A DNA stretch of 64,000 nucleotides, from assembly GCA_015501595.1 (NCBI GenBank), contig JADNRX010000062.1, positions 1 through 64,000 of the forward strand, in the 5' to 3' direction. Within the stretch, counting starts at the first letter, position 1; every line of letters begins with the position of its first letter. The notes beneath the pieces are model-generated. The model did not search any database and was not told where the DNA came from. It was given only the letters and a program-made list of their open reading frames with translations. This stretch comes from Hymenopellis radicata. Taxonomy: Eukaryota; Basidiomycota; Agaricomycetes; Agaricales; Physalacriaceae. Positions 11,037-21,699 of this stretch are shown in pieces. Made by a program: the position numbers and the translations under genes.

Positions 11037-12374
11037 ATGGAAAAAGGAGGCCCACGTCCTGCCGAGGTACCCCCTGCTGCACCACGGAAAACGCGCACAG
11101 GCCTCCCTTCAATCCTCTCTTTCTCGCTCTGCCCACATTACTATTGGCGCCGGTGTTGGCACTCGACCTAGCACTATTCTGGAAGGCCCTGTTCTTCGTT
11201 GGGTACACCGCCGTCACCGCTGTCGGGCTGCACTCCACGGCGGGCGAAAACCTGCAGAACTATTACCTCGGGAGTGCGTTTTCGGGCGGTTGGATTACCG
11301 CCTTTGTGCTGCTTTTCATCGTTAATCCTGTCAGGACTTGCCGCCATAAAACGGATAAAGTGCATCCCAGTCAATATGGGATTTGGTACAGGTCGTATTG
11401 GTGTTTGTGCATCATCTTCAACCTTCGCGGAATTGGGTGGAATTATCAGGTGAGTATTGTTGTCAGTTTTTTCGCGATTCTTCTCAATTGTTTTAGTGCA
11501 CATTGCCTCCCAATACCAATCCATCGGAAACGCGCACCCAATTCGTGAAAAGGAGTCTGCGACGCGCTATACTCTGTTACGTTATTTTGGACGCCACCCA
11601 GATTTACATCCTTCGGAATCCCCAAGTATTCTCTTCGACAGCCGCGCAGCCGTTTCTTACCCTCGCATATCCGTGGCGTACACTCGTGATTGTCATGACG
11701 GCCGTCCTCATCAGCTGCGGTCTCGTCGTGCAGTACGCAGTCCTGGGCATCATTCACGTCAGTTTGGGATTATCGGAACCCTCGGACTGGCCGAATAACT
11801 TTGGTAGTCTGAAAAACGCGTACACAATCAGAGGGTTCTGGGGGTGTGTAAAGTCTTTCTGTGGTACTAGATGAACAGTGATCATGTTGCTTCTAGGAGG
11901 ACATGGCACCAAATGGTTACAAGGGTACATTCCGTTCACTCTCTTGTTGGCGGCTTCTAAATGTGATTTCGACAGAACGTCACGGCCGTTGGCAAAGCCG
12001 TGCGCAACTTGTTCGGGAAGAACAAAAACTCATTCGCCGCATACGCGACACTCCTCGTCGCCGCGTTCGCTGTTTCTGGGCTTATGCACTGCGGCGGGGA
12101 CGCCATGATGGATTTCAAGCACAGTGGCAAATCCATGCCCTTCTTCCTCCTTCAAGCCGCTGGTATCGCGTTCGAACAGGCGGTCATCAGTGCCGGGAAC
12201 CGCCTGGGAATAGCGGGATCGGGCTGGAGACTGGCTGGGTTCGTGTGGGTCGGACTGTGGTTCAGCTTTAGCGCTGTGCAGTATATCGATAGTGCTATAC
12301 AGGCGGGGATGCTCGACGCGGAGGCTTTGCCTTTCTCGCCTATTCGGTTTGTGCAAGGGCGTCTGGGGCTTTGA
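11037..12374 (+). CDS. Wax-synthase-like membrane-bound O-acyltransferase (MBOAT), left-arm copy
   Basis: Exons are up to 11449, 11497-11843, 11897-11924 and 11976-12374, all in phase across introns of 47-53 nt. The protein is polytopic and has the family signature SLKNAYTIRGFWGRTWHQM, and the likely catalytic His in AFAVSGLMHCGGD, typical of fungal wax-synthase-domain acyltransferases that esterify alcohols or terpenoids in the ER membrane. The 5' end is unresolved. The frame giving PLFLALPTLLLAPVLALDLA has no ATG after an upstream stop, while the nearest ATG (11037, MEKGGPRPAEVPPAAP) is in another frame. An indel or an undetected exon must join them. Substrate is unknown. Confidence 0.85.
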
Positions 12375-12741
12375 TGGGTCGCTGTAGTCTGATAACTTGC
12401 GTTTATCGAACAATCCAGAACAGTTTTGCCAGGCTTGAGTTGTCGAGCGAACCTCAACAGCCACCGGGTCGCGCGAAGTATCCTTCAAATCGACTGACGA
12501 TTTGACGCGGACATGCACTTACATGGACTCTTAATCCTTGAAACTTAAAGCACGGCACGAGGTAAACGAGAACGAAGTTGTCAAAAAAAGATCCGAGAAA
12601 GCAACATGTAACATGTAACGAAGCATGTTTGTTTTAAAAGTATTCTTCGGAAGATCATTATGTACCTAGGTCTTGCGGTAGGTAGTCCGCCACACGAATC
12701 TTACTGAGCAACAGTCAGTCTATACTATCGCGAAGTTCGCA

Positions 12742-12833
12742 TCTCTGATAGTATATCGGTTAGTACACGCGCCTGTCATCCATCCAACTCTCACATTCCG
12801 CGCGAAAGCTGGGTTCGACTCCCAGTCAGAGAG
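12742..12833 (+). tRNA. tRNA-Asp: tRNA-Asp(GTC) with 20-nt intron, copy 2
   Basis: Acceptor arm TCTCTGA (12742-12748) pairs with TCAGAGA (12826-12832), and G12833 is the discriminator. The anticodon stem CGCGC/GCGCG, anticodon GTC, T arm CTGGG/CCCAG and B box GGTTCGACTCC match copy 1. The intron is also 20 nt but its sequence is unrelated to that of copy 1, although the mature sequence appears identical. Confidence 0.92.
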
Positions 12834-12857
12834 TGCTCCTGTTCCGGACTACTAGGC

Positions 12858-12863
12858 TTTTTT
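12858..12863 (+). terminator. Pol III terminator of tRNA-Asp copy 2
   Basis: A T6 run 25 nt after the tRNA end. Confidence 0.6.
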
Positions 12864-13236
12864 ACAATTCTCCGCTGGATCTCGAGAGTCGAGACTCGAG
12901 GCCCGAGGGGAAGAGGGGCCTGGGTGGGCACCCAGTAATGGCCCCCGCCATCCTGGATCCATCCATTGTCACAATTTCAATAACGTTGTCTGATTCCCCT
13001 CAGCACTAAGCACTCTTCTTGGCTCTCCGCCTCTCCACAAGTTGCACAAGCAGTCGAAATTCGAATCATTTTTGTTGTTCGATCATCAGTAGCAAGCATC
13101 GAGCACATTTGAACTTGCGAAGGTCATAGCATTTCCTCGGAACATTATACCAGTTTGGAAGGACTCATACAGTAACGTACAGTTTTGGCAAAGGCGGACA
13201 TTCGAAGGAACATTCAAGTCATCAAATGATGGCTGG
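12864..13236. other. Spacer between tRNA-Asp and hydrolase 3' end
   Basis: Non-coding in all frames that matter. It contains a small palindrome-rich patch (CTCGAGAGTCGAGACTCGAG at 12881-12900) that is diverged at the equivalent right-arm site near 63190. Confidence 0.5.
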
Positions 13237-14667
13237 TCACGCAAAAAACCTCTTCAACTCCACCAATACATCCTCAGGATGACTTATAGTAAAGTCATGA
13301 TCTGCATTCTGTATGTCCACTACCTCGCACTTGGCGCCTTCCGGTAACAGAGCCTGTATCTCGCGCGCAAATCTGGGCGGTACTACAGAGTCCTTCGTTC
13401 CCTGAAGTTTCAATCGTAGGTGAGAATACGTTGAGGGGAAAGACGACAAACGTACGTGAAGGATGAGAACGGTCCGCCCGTTGAAAGCATGCGATTTGTA
13501 GTGATCGGTTTGTCCGCGGAGAGGGCCGTAGCGCATAGATAAAAGTAAGACTGCATTGAAGTACGGCAAGTAGGCGCGTTGCAGTTGTACGATCTAACGA
13601 GCACTGTGAAAACGTGGGTTGATCGAGAAGTGGACAGGGCGTACACGGTCTATAGGCTCGGAAGGACGTTTCAGTTGTCGTCGAGAAGAGCTCTGTTATT
13701 GACGCGTTAGTAAACATTTCGATAGGCTTATTGAAAACAGACTCTAACGATGCCACCGTTTACAATCGGAAGGAAAAGTGAAGACGTGAGGAGGTTGAGT
13801 CCGCGGGGGAGTATTTCTGACTGAATGGTTGCACGCATTAGACGGAGAAAGAATGAAATATTGTGCATTTTACCCCGAAAAGTCCAGCAGGCGCGAGGAG
13901 CACGACCTTGTCATCCACCAGTTGGGGGAACTGAGTTGTGAAGGCAGCTGCGATAGGACCGCCCTGTATTGCGACTGATCCGATGACCGTGATTGCTAGA
14001 GGTAGAAGGACGTTACCATAGATAGGCCGACTACACTGGCCTTATCCCAATGGACGTGTTGCATGAGGAGGGCTAGTTGCGTCGTGTAAAGGCTGATATT
14101 GTAGAGGGACACTGGCGCATCAGAGTAGCCGCGTCCATAAAGATCTACTCCTGGAGTCAGAGCGTGTTAAAGAGGGGTAGGAAGTAGCACCTTACCGAAC
14201 AGCATAACGCGATGGCCAGCTTCGGCGAACTTTGGAGCGACGTCTTTCCAGATGAAAGAAGGAATAGATAAGCCGTGGATGAAGACAACCTGTCATCGAA
14301 GGATACATTGGACGAGCTTATACAGTGTAGACGTGATGAGCTCTCTACCTTCCGGCCTGTCTCAGGGCCGAATATCCAGTAGCGCACCTGGAATTCACGG
14401 TAAAGATACGACCTCCGGGGATGCACCTATCCGACTTACCCGTCCAATGGGAAGATCCACATAGGCGCCCCCGGGAAAGATATCTTCTGGGTACACCTCG
14501 TCGACTTGGGACTTGACATCCGCAGGCAGATCCGCTAGAGAATGCTTGCGTGGGCCGCTGGTTAAAGGCATGCTTGCTTTCAGGAGCGGGTACGCCATGG
14601 CGGCAGTTGCTACTAGAGCAGGGACGAGCGTAAGAAACAGGCGATTGGAGAGAAGCGGGGAGGCCAT
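13237..14667 (-). CDS. Alpha/beta-fold hydrolase, left-arm copy
   Basis: The protein starts with a hydrophobic anchor (NRLFLTLVPALVATAAMAYP) and then shows the alpha/beta hydrolase plan: VVFIHGLSVPSFIWKD (oxyanion-hole HG), DLYGRGYSDAP, nucleophile elbow VGLSMGG with the catalytic Ser, the acid in GTKDSVVPPRF and the His in NADHDFTI. About eight exons are separated by short introns; all joins needed (for example RKVVFIHG and LSMGGPIAAAFT) stay in phase. The fold is certain, the substrate is not. The same gene lies in the right arm at 61460-62890. It is convergent with the tRNA-Asp and divergent from F-box B1. Confidence 0.88.
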
Positions 14668-16059
14668 GCTGGATGCTTGGGGTCGGAGGAAGAAGGAAGG
14701 ATAGAGAGGAAGAAATTACAAATTGAAGAGCACTCATTCAAAGGGGCTTCATCAGATGGCCCGATTCGAGTATGGCGTTCCCACAGTAGTACCATATCGT
14801 CCGCGAAGAGATGCAGTCCGTGTGAATGAAAGGTGACTGTCATTATGAGGTGAGAGTCAGTGGGTGGGGTAAAAGAAGGTCTCGGCCTCGGCCTCCAGTC
14901 CGCCCAGTCGGGATTCCGGTCCGAGGCAAAAACCTTGACCAAAACTTTCACGACATGACAACCTCGTTTACTGTATAGCTAACGACGTTGCCTGAGTGAA
15001 TGCGCGCTCTCTGCACGCAGCGTCGGGAGTCCCCCTTCTGATCGACGAAATGCGGAATTCACGCGTGGTTTCCTTGCCGCTAACTTCAGTCGCTCAATCG
15101 CGAAGTTGCCCCCAGGCCCTTATACCGCTTTCTTGGAACACTGGTCTCATGGAAAAACACGTCTGAAATTACGTGCCATTTTCTATCATGCTATGGTACG
15201 CGTTTTCTCCTCACTTCAGTGGAAAGATGTATTGCCAGCAAATCTGGCGCCCCGCTGTCCTTCAGGATATCCATGTCACTCGCTGAGTATATCTACAGGC
15301 AACGAATGGGCTGTGAAGGAAGGCGGTCCTCATACTGGCCCCTCGTAGATCTTCCCGCATCTCCCGAGGACGGAATATCCTCTAATAAACGGCCCGGAAT
15401 TGCGCGGCAGTCCCCCACTGACGACCTCTTCATGCCGCAGGAACGATATCAGCTAACCTTGAGTCTACGCCCCATTGCTCGTCACTTCCCACCATTTGTT
15501 TTTCGTACGTACTATGGTCACCTCTACACAAAATTATTTCATCTTCAACGAGTCATAGTTCTGCACCTTGGACTATTTCTCTTCTGCTTTCTAATCTGTG
15601 CACGTACTACCTACTCCGCGCTTTCTGGGACCAATTTCTACGATATCTGAACTCGAGGTACACAAGCAAGCTCCTCCCCATATCGCGTTACTGACGATAT
15701 GCAGTGTACTAGCGACTCATCCCCACCGGAGACGTTTCAGCGTTTTCTACAACTCACCAATTCGGCAGGCCAAGTGTAAGTTGTTTTACAATCATCTCCA
15801 TGTACAACTAACAAATTCCCGCGTCGCAGTTGCGCCACACTAATTTTGCTTTTGACCCAGGAACGTTTCTCCTTCCCTTTGAACGTAAGCCGATACTGTG
15901 GACTACTTGCTATACTGAACTGGCGAACAATGGGGAAATAGGCGTCCACTTCCCGTAACAGGTGTATACAAACAATGATGATCACGAGACTATATAAGCG
16001 CACAAGCATGGGCCTGTTGCTCTCAATATTCCGACATTCACCATCGGGACTCGACCAAC
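14668..16059. repeat. Non-coding spacer/promoter module present three times
   Basis: This 1.4-kb block between the hydrolase start and F-box B1 is repeated directly at 33880-35126 and inverted at 60067-61459. Only short discordant frames occur. It ends in a TATA box and leader of the F-box B genes, so at least its right end is a promoter. Confidence 0.7.
15991..15997 (+). promoter_or_regulatory. TATA box of F-box B1
   Basis: TATATAA lies 63 bp before the ATG at 16060. The same TATATAA sits at 35058-35064 before B2 and, inverted, at 60129-60135 before B3, at nearly the same distance each time. Confidence 0.65.
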
Positions 16060-17720
16060 ATGGCCACCTTGTTCATGCCGAAGAAAGATGCCCGAACTGG
16101 GAAAATAATTCGGGGACCTACAGTATGTGAATTCCTCTCGTTGAGTTACTGCTAATGTGATGTTCTACAGGTGCCCAGAAAATCGGTTGATGTAACAAAC
16201 CTCAAGGCTCGCCAACTGGATCGTCAAGCCGACCAGCTAGCGGAGGAGTACGAAAGGCGCGGCAATCCCGTCTTGACCATCCTCCATTCCAACGCAGCCC
16301 TTACCCAGGCTGATAAGGGTGTCGTCGCCCAGGCCATTACTATTATTGATGACGCGCTCAATGCGTTTAATGATCTCCCCGCCGGTCACGTCGAAAGCAC
16401 TGGGCGCGACGGTGTTCTTGCGCGGCTGGAAAAGACGCGCGACGCCTTGTATAGTGTCCTACGCGGGTTCAATTTTGCCCGTCTCCCCAAAACCGCACTC
16501 TTGATCGTCTTCGAAATGATGGCCACCGATGAACCCATGGTCTACAACCTATTCGGGAAGCGTCCCCAATACACCCTCGCGCTGGTATGCAAGGCGTGGC
16601 ACGACACCATTCTTGAATGCCCCGCCATGTGGTGCAAAATCAATATCCGCAACATTGGGCCAGAGCGCCGCTCGATTAAAGTATTCCGTTTTTCGGGCGG
16701 GTTGTTCAAGGCTTTCGAAGAGGTGGTCAGTCGGTCGAAGAGGCAAGAGTTGTGTCTGAACATCAGTGTACCGGATCTGGCTCCAGATGGTACCATAACG
16801 AACAAGACCAACGGCCCGGGCCAGGCGTACTGGGCCAAAAAGCATGTCTTCCTCCTGGTTAAACAGGCGTCGCGATGGGCAAAGGTGAAGATCTCCTGTG
16901 TACCTTCGTTGATGGCATGTCTATGCGTGCTCCGCCCGTCTCTTCTGCGGAATCTTAGCCATCTTTCCCTCGGGCTGAAGCCCATTCCTGGCGAAGTGTA
17001 CGAAAAGGTTTACACAGTTCAGGGAATCACGAAGGCCCTAGACCCAAAGCGATGTAAAATCGTCTTGCAAGGGTTCGAGGTGCTGTCCCGGAAGGATAAC
17101 CTCATTACCGATGAAAAGCGGCGCTTCCTGACAGTCCAAGATGGCGCGCTCCTGGATTCATTCGATCTTCCTTCCCTTCGTACTGTCACTATCAACAGCA
17201 AACTGTCTTCGAAGACTGTGGGCCTCATCGCGGACAGTACTTTCATTTCGGTCGCTGTACTACTTACGCACTCGAAGTGCACTACCAAAATCACGATGCT
17301 CACCCTCACCAACCCAGTGTTTTCCGAGACGCTCCTCGACCTGCTGCATTCCCTGACGAATCTTGCGGAGCTCCAAGGGCCGTCGCTCGCGGTTCGGATG
17401 AATTGAAGCTCGTCGAGCTGCGGACGATGCTCAAGGAGGGGAAGAAGGTGGTGAAGTTGGATGATACAGAGGAGAGGGAGCAGACGCTGCTCAACCTCGT
17501 GCACCTTGAATTTGCTATCAATGTGCTGCAGACAGACGAGTCTGGGTATAGAAGCTTCTTCGGTACGGCGTTTTGCGTTATGCTGAAGGAGAGGAGCGCG
17601 AAAAAGCTGGATGTGCTGCAGCTGTCGCCGAGTACACGGAGGTTGGTGGCGGATAAGTGCTGGCAAGAGATGTCCGTTGTGAAAGAGATTTCAATTCGAG
17701 TTCAAGAGCCTACTATGTAG
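16060..17720 (+). pseudogene. F-box-like protein, family B copy B1, truncated by a 4-nt deletion
   Basis: Exon 1 (16060-16122, MATLFMPKKDARTGKIIRGP) joins exon 2 from 16171. The protein has a helical N-terminus, an F-box-like segment (FARLPKTALLIVFEMMATDE, LALVCKAWHDTILECPAMW) and a leucine-rich C-terminal half. Compared with the intact right-arm copy B3, B1 lacks GTAA after GAGCTCCAA (about 17377), so the reading shifts and stops at 17406 after 432 aa instead of 538. The lost 105 residues remain readable downstream to 17720 (ending IRVQEPTM). The missing bases are the donor-like GTAA text, but no intron is used there in B3. Confidence 0.85.
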
Positions 17721-18160
17721 AGTGACTTATGTGTCTGTATATTATATTGTTACTTTATGCTCGTCATGATTATGCATTTTACCTTACTGCTTGCATAGAA
17801 GCGATTATTTCGAGCTGGTCGCACCAGAAAGGAAACCTCGTGATCACTATGCTTCTTGCTTCGGACGGTCAGCATCAGCGACCTCTTATCATCATAATTC
17901 CTCCATTTTGTTCGCTGAAAGCACAAGTATTCTAATAAGGGTGCGTTCTCTTCTTCATGGTGCGCGTATTACCTACACATCCGGCAGGAAAGGCGCGGTT
18001 GCTCACAGCAATTCAGAGCACACGTATGTGTTCATTGTTCCAAGAGGCGTATTTCTTCTAACATCCACCATCACCATTCCAGCCCATCTAAGAGCGTCTG
18101 TTTTGTTCCAGCTCAGCTATCTGTTAGGGCGCCTGGTTGGTTTGCATTTACTTCGCGGGA

Positions 18161-19954
18161 ATGTCAGCTGATCTGTTATCACTAGCAGACGTTTTCATGG
18201 AATCAAATTGCTTGTTGTGTGGGGCCCGGCCCCGACGTAGCGTCTATTTAGAAGACGAAACTCCTTTCCACCACCTTGCCGTGTGCAACTTTCCGCCGAG
18301 AGACGCAGAACTTTCCGATATCGGAGCGACCATCCTGCCTGTCGTTGAGCGGGATATTGCAACGCTTAGTACCACAATCGATGCTGCGCGGCTTGTGCTC
18401 CAGTCCCTAGAGCAGGAGCGAGACGCGCTATACACCGTCCAGCAGAGTTATAGAAACATCATTTCCACACGGCGCCGTATTCCCCAAGAGATCTGGTCTG
18501 AGATCTTCCTGTATGCACACTCCTTGAACGACGATTGCCCTGACTGGTATTTAAATAGGGTTTGGCCATTCCGCACCATTTGGCAACTCAGCCAGGTGTG
18601 CCAGACCTGGCGCAATCTTGCTTTCTCCCTCCATTCGTGCTGGTCGTCCATTGCGCTTAAATTCCCACTAGACTGGCCAGCAGCTGAGAGGGATGTAGAG
18701 CTCCTAGCCTTTGTCCTTGAGCGCTCCCACCAGCATTTGCTGGATGTCACCATTGTCGATCGCAACGATGATGGTCTTCCTTTCACACGCCATATGCGAG
18801 AGAAGGCGTTTGCCGAATCCCATCGATGGCGGACAGCTCGTCTGACTGATTTCCACGTCGAAGTCAGCCCGGGTTCACTGTATGCACCTCTTCGCGGGCG
18901 GCTGCCTCGGCTTGAACTCTTGGATATCGACTCCGTAGGTCGTATGGGCTCTGATATTAGATCGGCTTTCAAGGATTGTCCACGTCTGGTGACAGTAACC
19001 CTCAGCGGAGCGGATCTTCATATGGTCGAGCTTCCGATGAAACAGATTACATGTTTGCGTTTGTACCACAATTGGCCTGGCGATGATTTCAGAGCCTGTG
19101 TTGACTTGATTGGCCAGTGTTCGTTGCTTGAAATCCTTCGTGTGGATTCAGCGAGCGAGCGAGCGCAGGACCCACCCTTACAATCCCTCACTCTCCCATG
19201 CCTTCGCGACCTGAGCGCGACCCATCCCTATCTCCTCGATTCTCTCACTCTGCCCCGACTGGAAGTAGCTGCTCTTGACCGGAGATATGGTAATCTTAAT
19301 CCTGATACACTCTACTCCTTCTATCGCCTCATTCAACGTTCCAATTGCGCAAGCAATCTCACCGAGCTCAGGCTCATCCAGGTGCCGTTGACTCTACATC
19401 GCTCTGATCCCCATCTTCTCCTCTCCATTCTTTCTCAGACCACCAAACTTGCTACGCTGCAGCTGGAGGCAGTATCGACGCTTCGTATCGACTACGACCC
19501 ATTTAACGATGAAGGCGATAGCGAAGACCGTAGATTAGATCGCTGGAGTATAACCCAAATCATGGACGTTATGAGGGCTCTAGAGGTTGTCCCAGGGCAT
19601 ACCGTCACTTTCCTCCCTCGACTAGTCTCACTCGACATCGAGGCGAATGGTCGTCTGGACGTGGAGTGTATTCCTTACCTTGAACCTCACGACGGCTTTG
19701 TTGCTATGCTCAAAGCCCGGCACGCAGACAATGAGGTCGGACTATCAAAACTGGAGAAGTTCCACTTTGGTCTAGGTGCGAAATTCCATGGGCACTGGGC
19801 TCGCCTCGAGATGCGTATATGTGTAGATGTATTCGATGACCACGAAATTTCTGATCTTCGTGGACTATGCGAGGACGGGATGGATTTGATCGTTCAGTTC
19901 AGAGGGACTCTTGGGCTGTCCTTCCTCCCGACTCCTGAATATGGGTTATCATGA
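18161..19954 (+). CDS. F-box-like protein, family A copy A2, intact
   Basis: A single-exon frame of 597 aa from ATG 18161 (MSADLLSLADVF) or 585 aa from the family-wide start MESNC at 18197. It has the Cys pair NCLLCGA, the coiled coil around QSLEQERDALYTVQQSY, the F-box-like core RRIPQEIWSEIFLYA at about residue 105 and IWQLSQVCQTWRNLAFS at about 140, then repeated leucine-rich blocks (LPLLEIL-like, SLTLPCLRDL, TLYSFYRLIQRSNCASNLTE). It ends with LRGLCEDGMDLIVQF. It probably acts as an SCF substrate adaptor. A10 (right arm) is its mirror partner. Its leader belongs to subtype II (ACACATCCGGCAGGAAAGGC near 17978). Confidence 0.9.
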   Translation: MSADLLSLADVFMESNCLLCGARPRRSVYLEDETPFHHLAVCNFPPRDAELSDIGATILPVVERDIATLSTTIDAARLVLQSLEQERDALYTVQQSYRNIISTRRRIPQEIWSEIFLYAHSLNDDCPDWYLNRVWPFRTIWQLSQVCQTWRNLAFSLHSCWSSIALKFPLDWPAAERDVELLAFVLERSHQHLLDVTIVDRNDDGLPFTRHMREKAFAESHRWRTARLTDFHVEVSPGSLYAPLRGRLPRLELLDIDSVGRMGSDIRSAFKDCPRLVTVTLSGADLHMVELPMKQITCLRLYHNWPGDDFRACVDLIGQCSLLEILRVDSASERAQDPPLQSLTLPCLRDLSATHPYLLDSLTLPRLEVAALDRRYGNLNPDTLYSFYRLIQRSNCASNLTELRLIQVPLTLHRSDPHLLLSILSQTTKLATLQLEAVSTLRIDYDPFNDEGDSEDRRLDRWSITQIMDVMRALEVVPGHTVTFLPRLVSLDIEANGRLDVECIPYLEPHDGFVAMLKARHADNEVGLSKLEKFHFGLGAKFHGHWARLEMRICVDVFDDHEISDLRGLCEDGMDLIVQFRGTLGLSFLPTPEYGLS

Positions 19955-20036
19955 TATACGGCGTGCTCACAGCTGGAATGTGGCGCATTAACTTACATAT
20001 GTTCGTATATACAATCATCAATTTAAATCCCTGTTA

Positions 20037-20575
20037 CCGTTGAAAGGGATCCGTACCCAGTGACAGGCACCTTGCGTTGAAAGTACCCCATTACAGTCGC
20101 CATTCCCTCATCGTATGGGCAGACACAAGGTGTAGAGGGTTCGATAACATAGAACCATCCCCCCCTCTGCCGAAACTCCGTCGCCGAATTCAAGTGCAAC
20201 CAGGCCAAGACGGACATCGGGACGTAACGATTCCATCGTCCTGAGAAATAATTGTAAAGGCGGGACTTCGACAGGGTTTGACACCGAATCTGTTCTGGCG
20301 CTTCCATGACGAGCTCTTAGCCACGCCTCGCAGTCGGCTGTCGGATCTCATCCCCAGAGTGGGCCACTGGCAACAATTCCGCCTTGAGTGTCCCGTACTC
20401 TCCAGCGACCTTGACCGCGCCCGCAGCTGCCAACACTGCAAAGCTGATATGTATGTTTTTCTCTGGACAACGATATCTGACGACAATTCCCTGGCGTACG
20501 TCCGTGTGATTTGGGTCGACTTGACCTGTATCGTTCGATGCCACGTCCTGCCAATGCACATGCTACTGAAGTATA
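20037..20575. pseudogene. Glutamine synthetase fragments in opposite orientations
   Basis: On the minus strand, about 20037-20165 encodes GGWFYVIEPSTPCVCPYDEG and MATVMGYFQ, a piece of the glutamine synthetase gene at 42262-43899. On the plus strand, about 20375-20575 matches its exon 1/2 region (VPYSPAT-like text, then YVRVIWVDLTCIVRC). The two pieces face opposite ways and both have stops, so they are dead fragments rearranged by inversion. Confidence 0.8.
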
Positions 20576-20639
20576 AATGAGTGGAAATGTGTACGTCACT
20601 GCCGTAGATATCATAAATGGCGCAACCAAAGCGCACCCA

Positions 20640-20996
20640 TTATAAAGTTCTTTGACTGGCAAACAGAGCGTGTTCCCGGGCATCACCCTCTCGCAGTGAC
20701 ACTCGGATTCACCTGCTCCGGCTCCTCCAGTGTCACCCCATGCTGGACCGCAATGTCCAGCACGTATCACCCGGTCGAGCCCAGTACGCTGACGTATTAG
20801 GCCTTGGGCAGGGATTCGAAGAGGAGGACGTAGGGAAAGGGAATAGACGGAAGAAAAGGAGGAGTACGACCCCGATGATGAGGAAGAACGGGAAGAGGGA
20901 GCGCATTGGCAATGCCGTGGGACTCAAGGGCCTGACGCTGTCCGGACGCTCCTCGGACACTCCTACCTGGCTGCCGCCAGCCACCATTCTATCCAT
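20640..20996 (-). pseudogene. Membrane-anchored LysM-domain protein relic
   Basis: The minus frame gives a transmembrane helix (SLFPFFLIIGVVLLLFFRLF), a Ser/Pro linker and then the start of a fungal LysM module, YWARPGDTCW. The rest of the module is present but in other frames: DIAVQHGVTLEEPEQVNPSV, then CERVMPGNTLCLPV. Two single-base losses, one in what should be a GGG run after TGCTGG (about 20744) and one before TGCGAG (about 20690), break it. LysM domains bind chitin oligomers. There is no counterpart at the matching right-arm position, so it is unique to the left arm. Confidence 0.7.
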
Positions 20997-21359
20997 CCTG
21001 CACTCTCAGGAAATTGCAGAGTCCACAACCCGATTTCATAGAATTGGTTCAAACGAGTAAAACGAACTCACCATTGCCCATGCTTCGTGGTCGTCGGCAG
21101 ATTCTTGTGTATACGAGAATCCGCTTAAACAGCGCTTGGAGGTGGAAACACCTATGATCAGGCAATATGACATCGTAACGTGGCTGGGGCTATCCAAAGC
21201 GGACGTAGAGGACGCGCGAAGTTTGGAAGATCGTATGTTGATATCTATTTTTCACTTGATCAGTTTCAACTACAACTGGGTGGAAGCCGTACGCACCGAC
21301 AGGTCATCGGCCCACTTGTCCATTCAGAGTGCAATCTGTGGGTGCTCGTGGGCACGCAC

Positions 21360-21495
21360 TGACGCCGATGGGTAAGAATCCGGAGGATAGCGAGGAATTC
21401 AAGTTCAACACCCAAGACAAACATCGCTAACACAAGACCCAGACGTGACGATTCCTTCGTCTTGAGAAGGAATTGCAAAGGCAAGACGCGCCATT
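21360..21495 (-). pseudogene. Glutamine synthetase exon-2 fragment downstream of MetAP
   Basis: The minus strand encodes LPLQFLLKTKESSR followed by degenerate LVLAMFVLGVELEF, matching LPLQFFLKTMESSRPGLALA of the intact gene at 42262. It lies 3' of MetAP on the same strand, as at 54570 in the right arm. Confidence 0.75.
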
Positions 21496-21699
21496 GAACG
21501 ATACAACGCCGGCTAGGGAATAGTCGTCAGATATCGTGTCCAGAGTTGACAGCCGTGGGCGCGCTTTCATGGCAACGTCAATGACCGAATCCTTGCTTGC
21601 CTTCGCCTCATATCGACATGCAAATCATATACTTGATCGAAGGAAGGTTGAAGGCGTTTTATAGCGACAGAAATGAGATCTGCCATTATGTTCTACACA

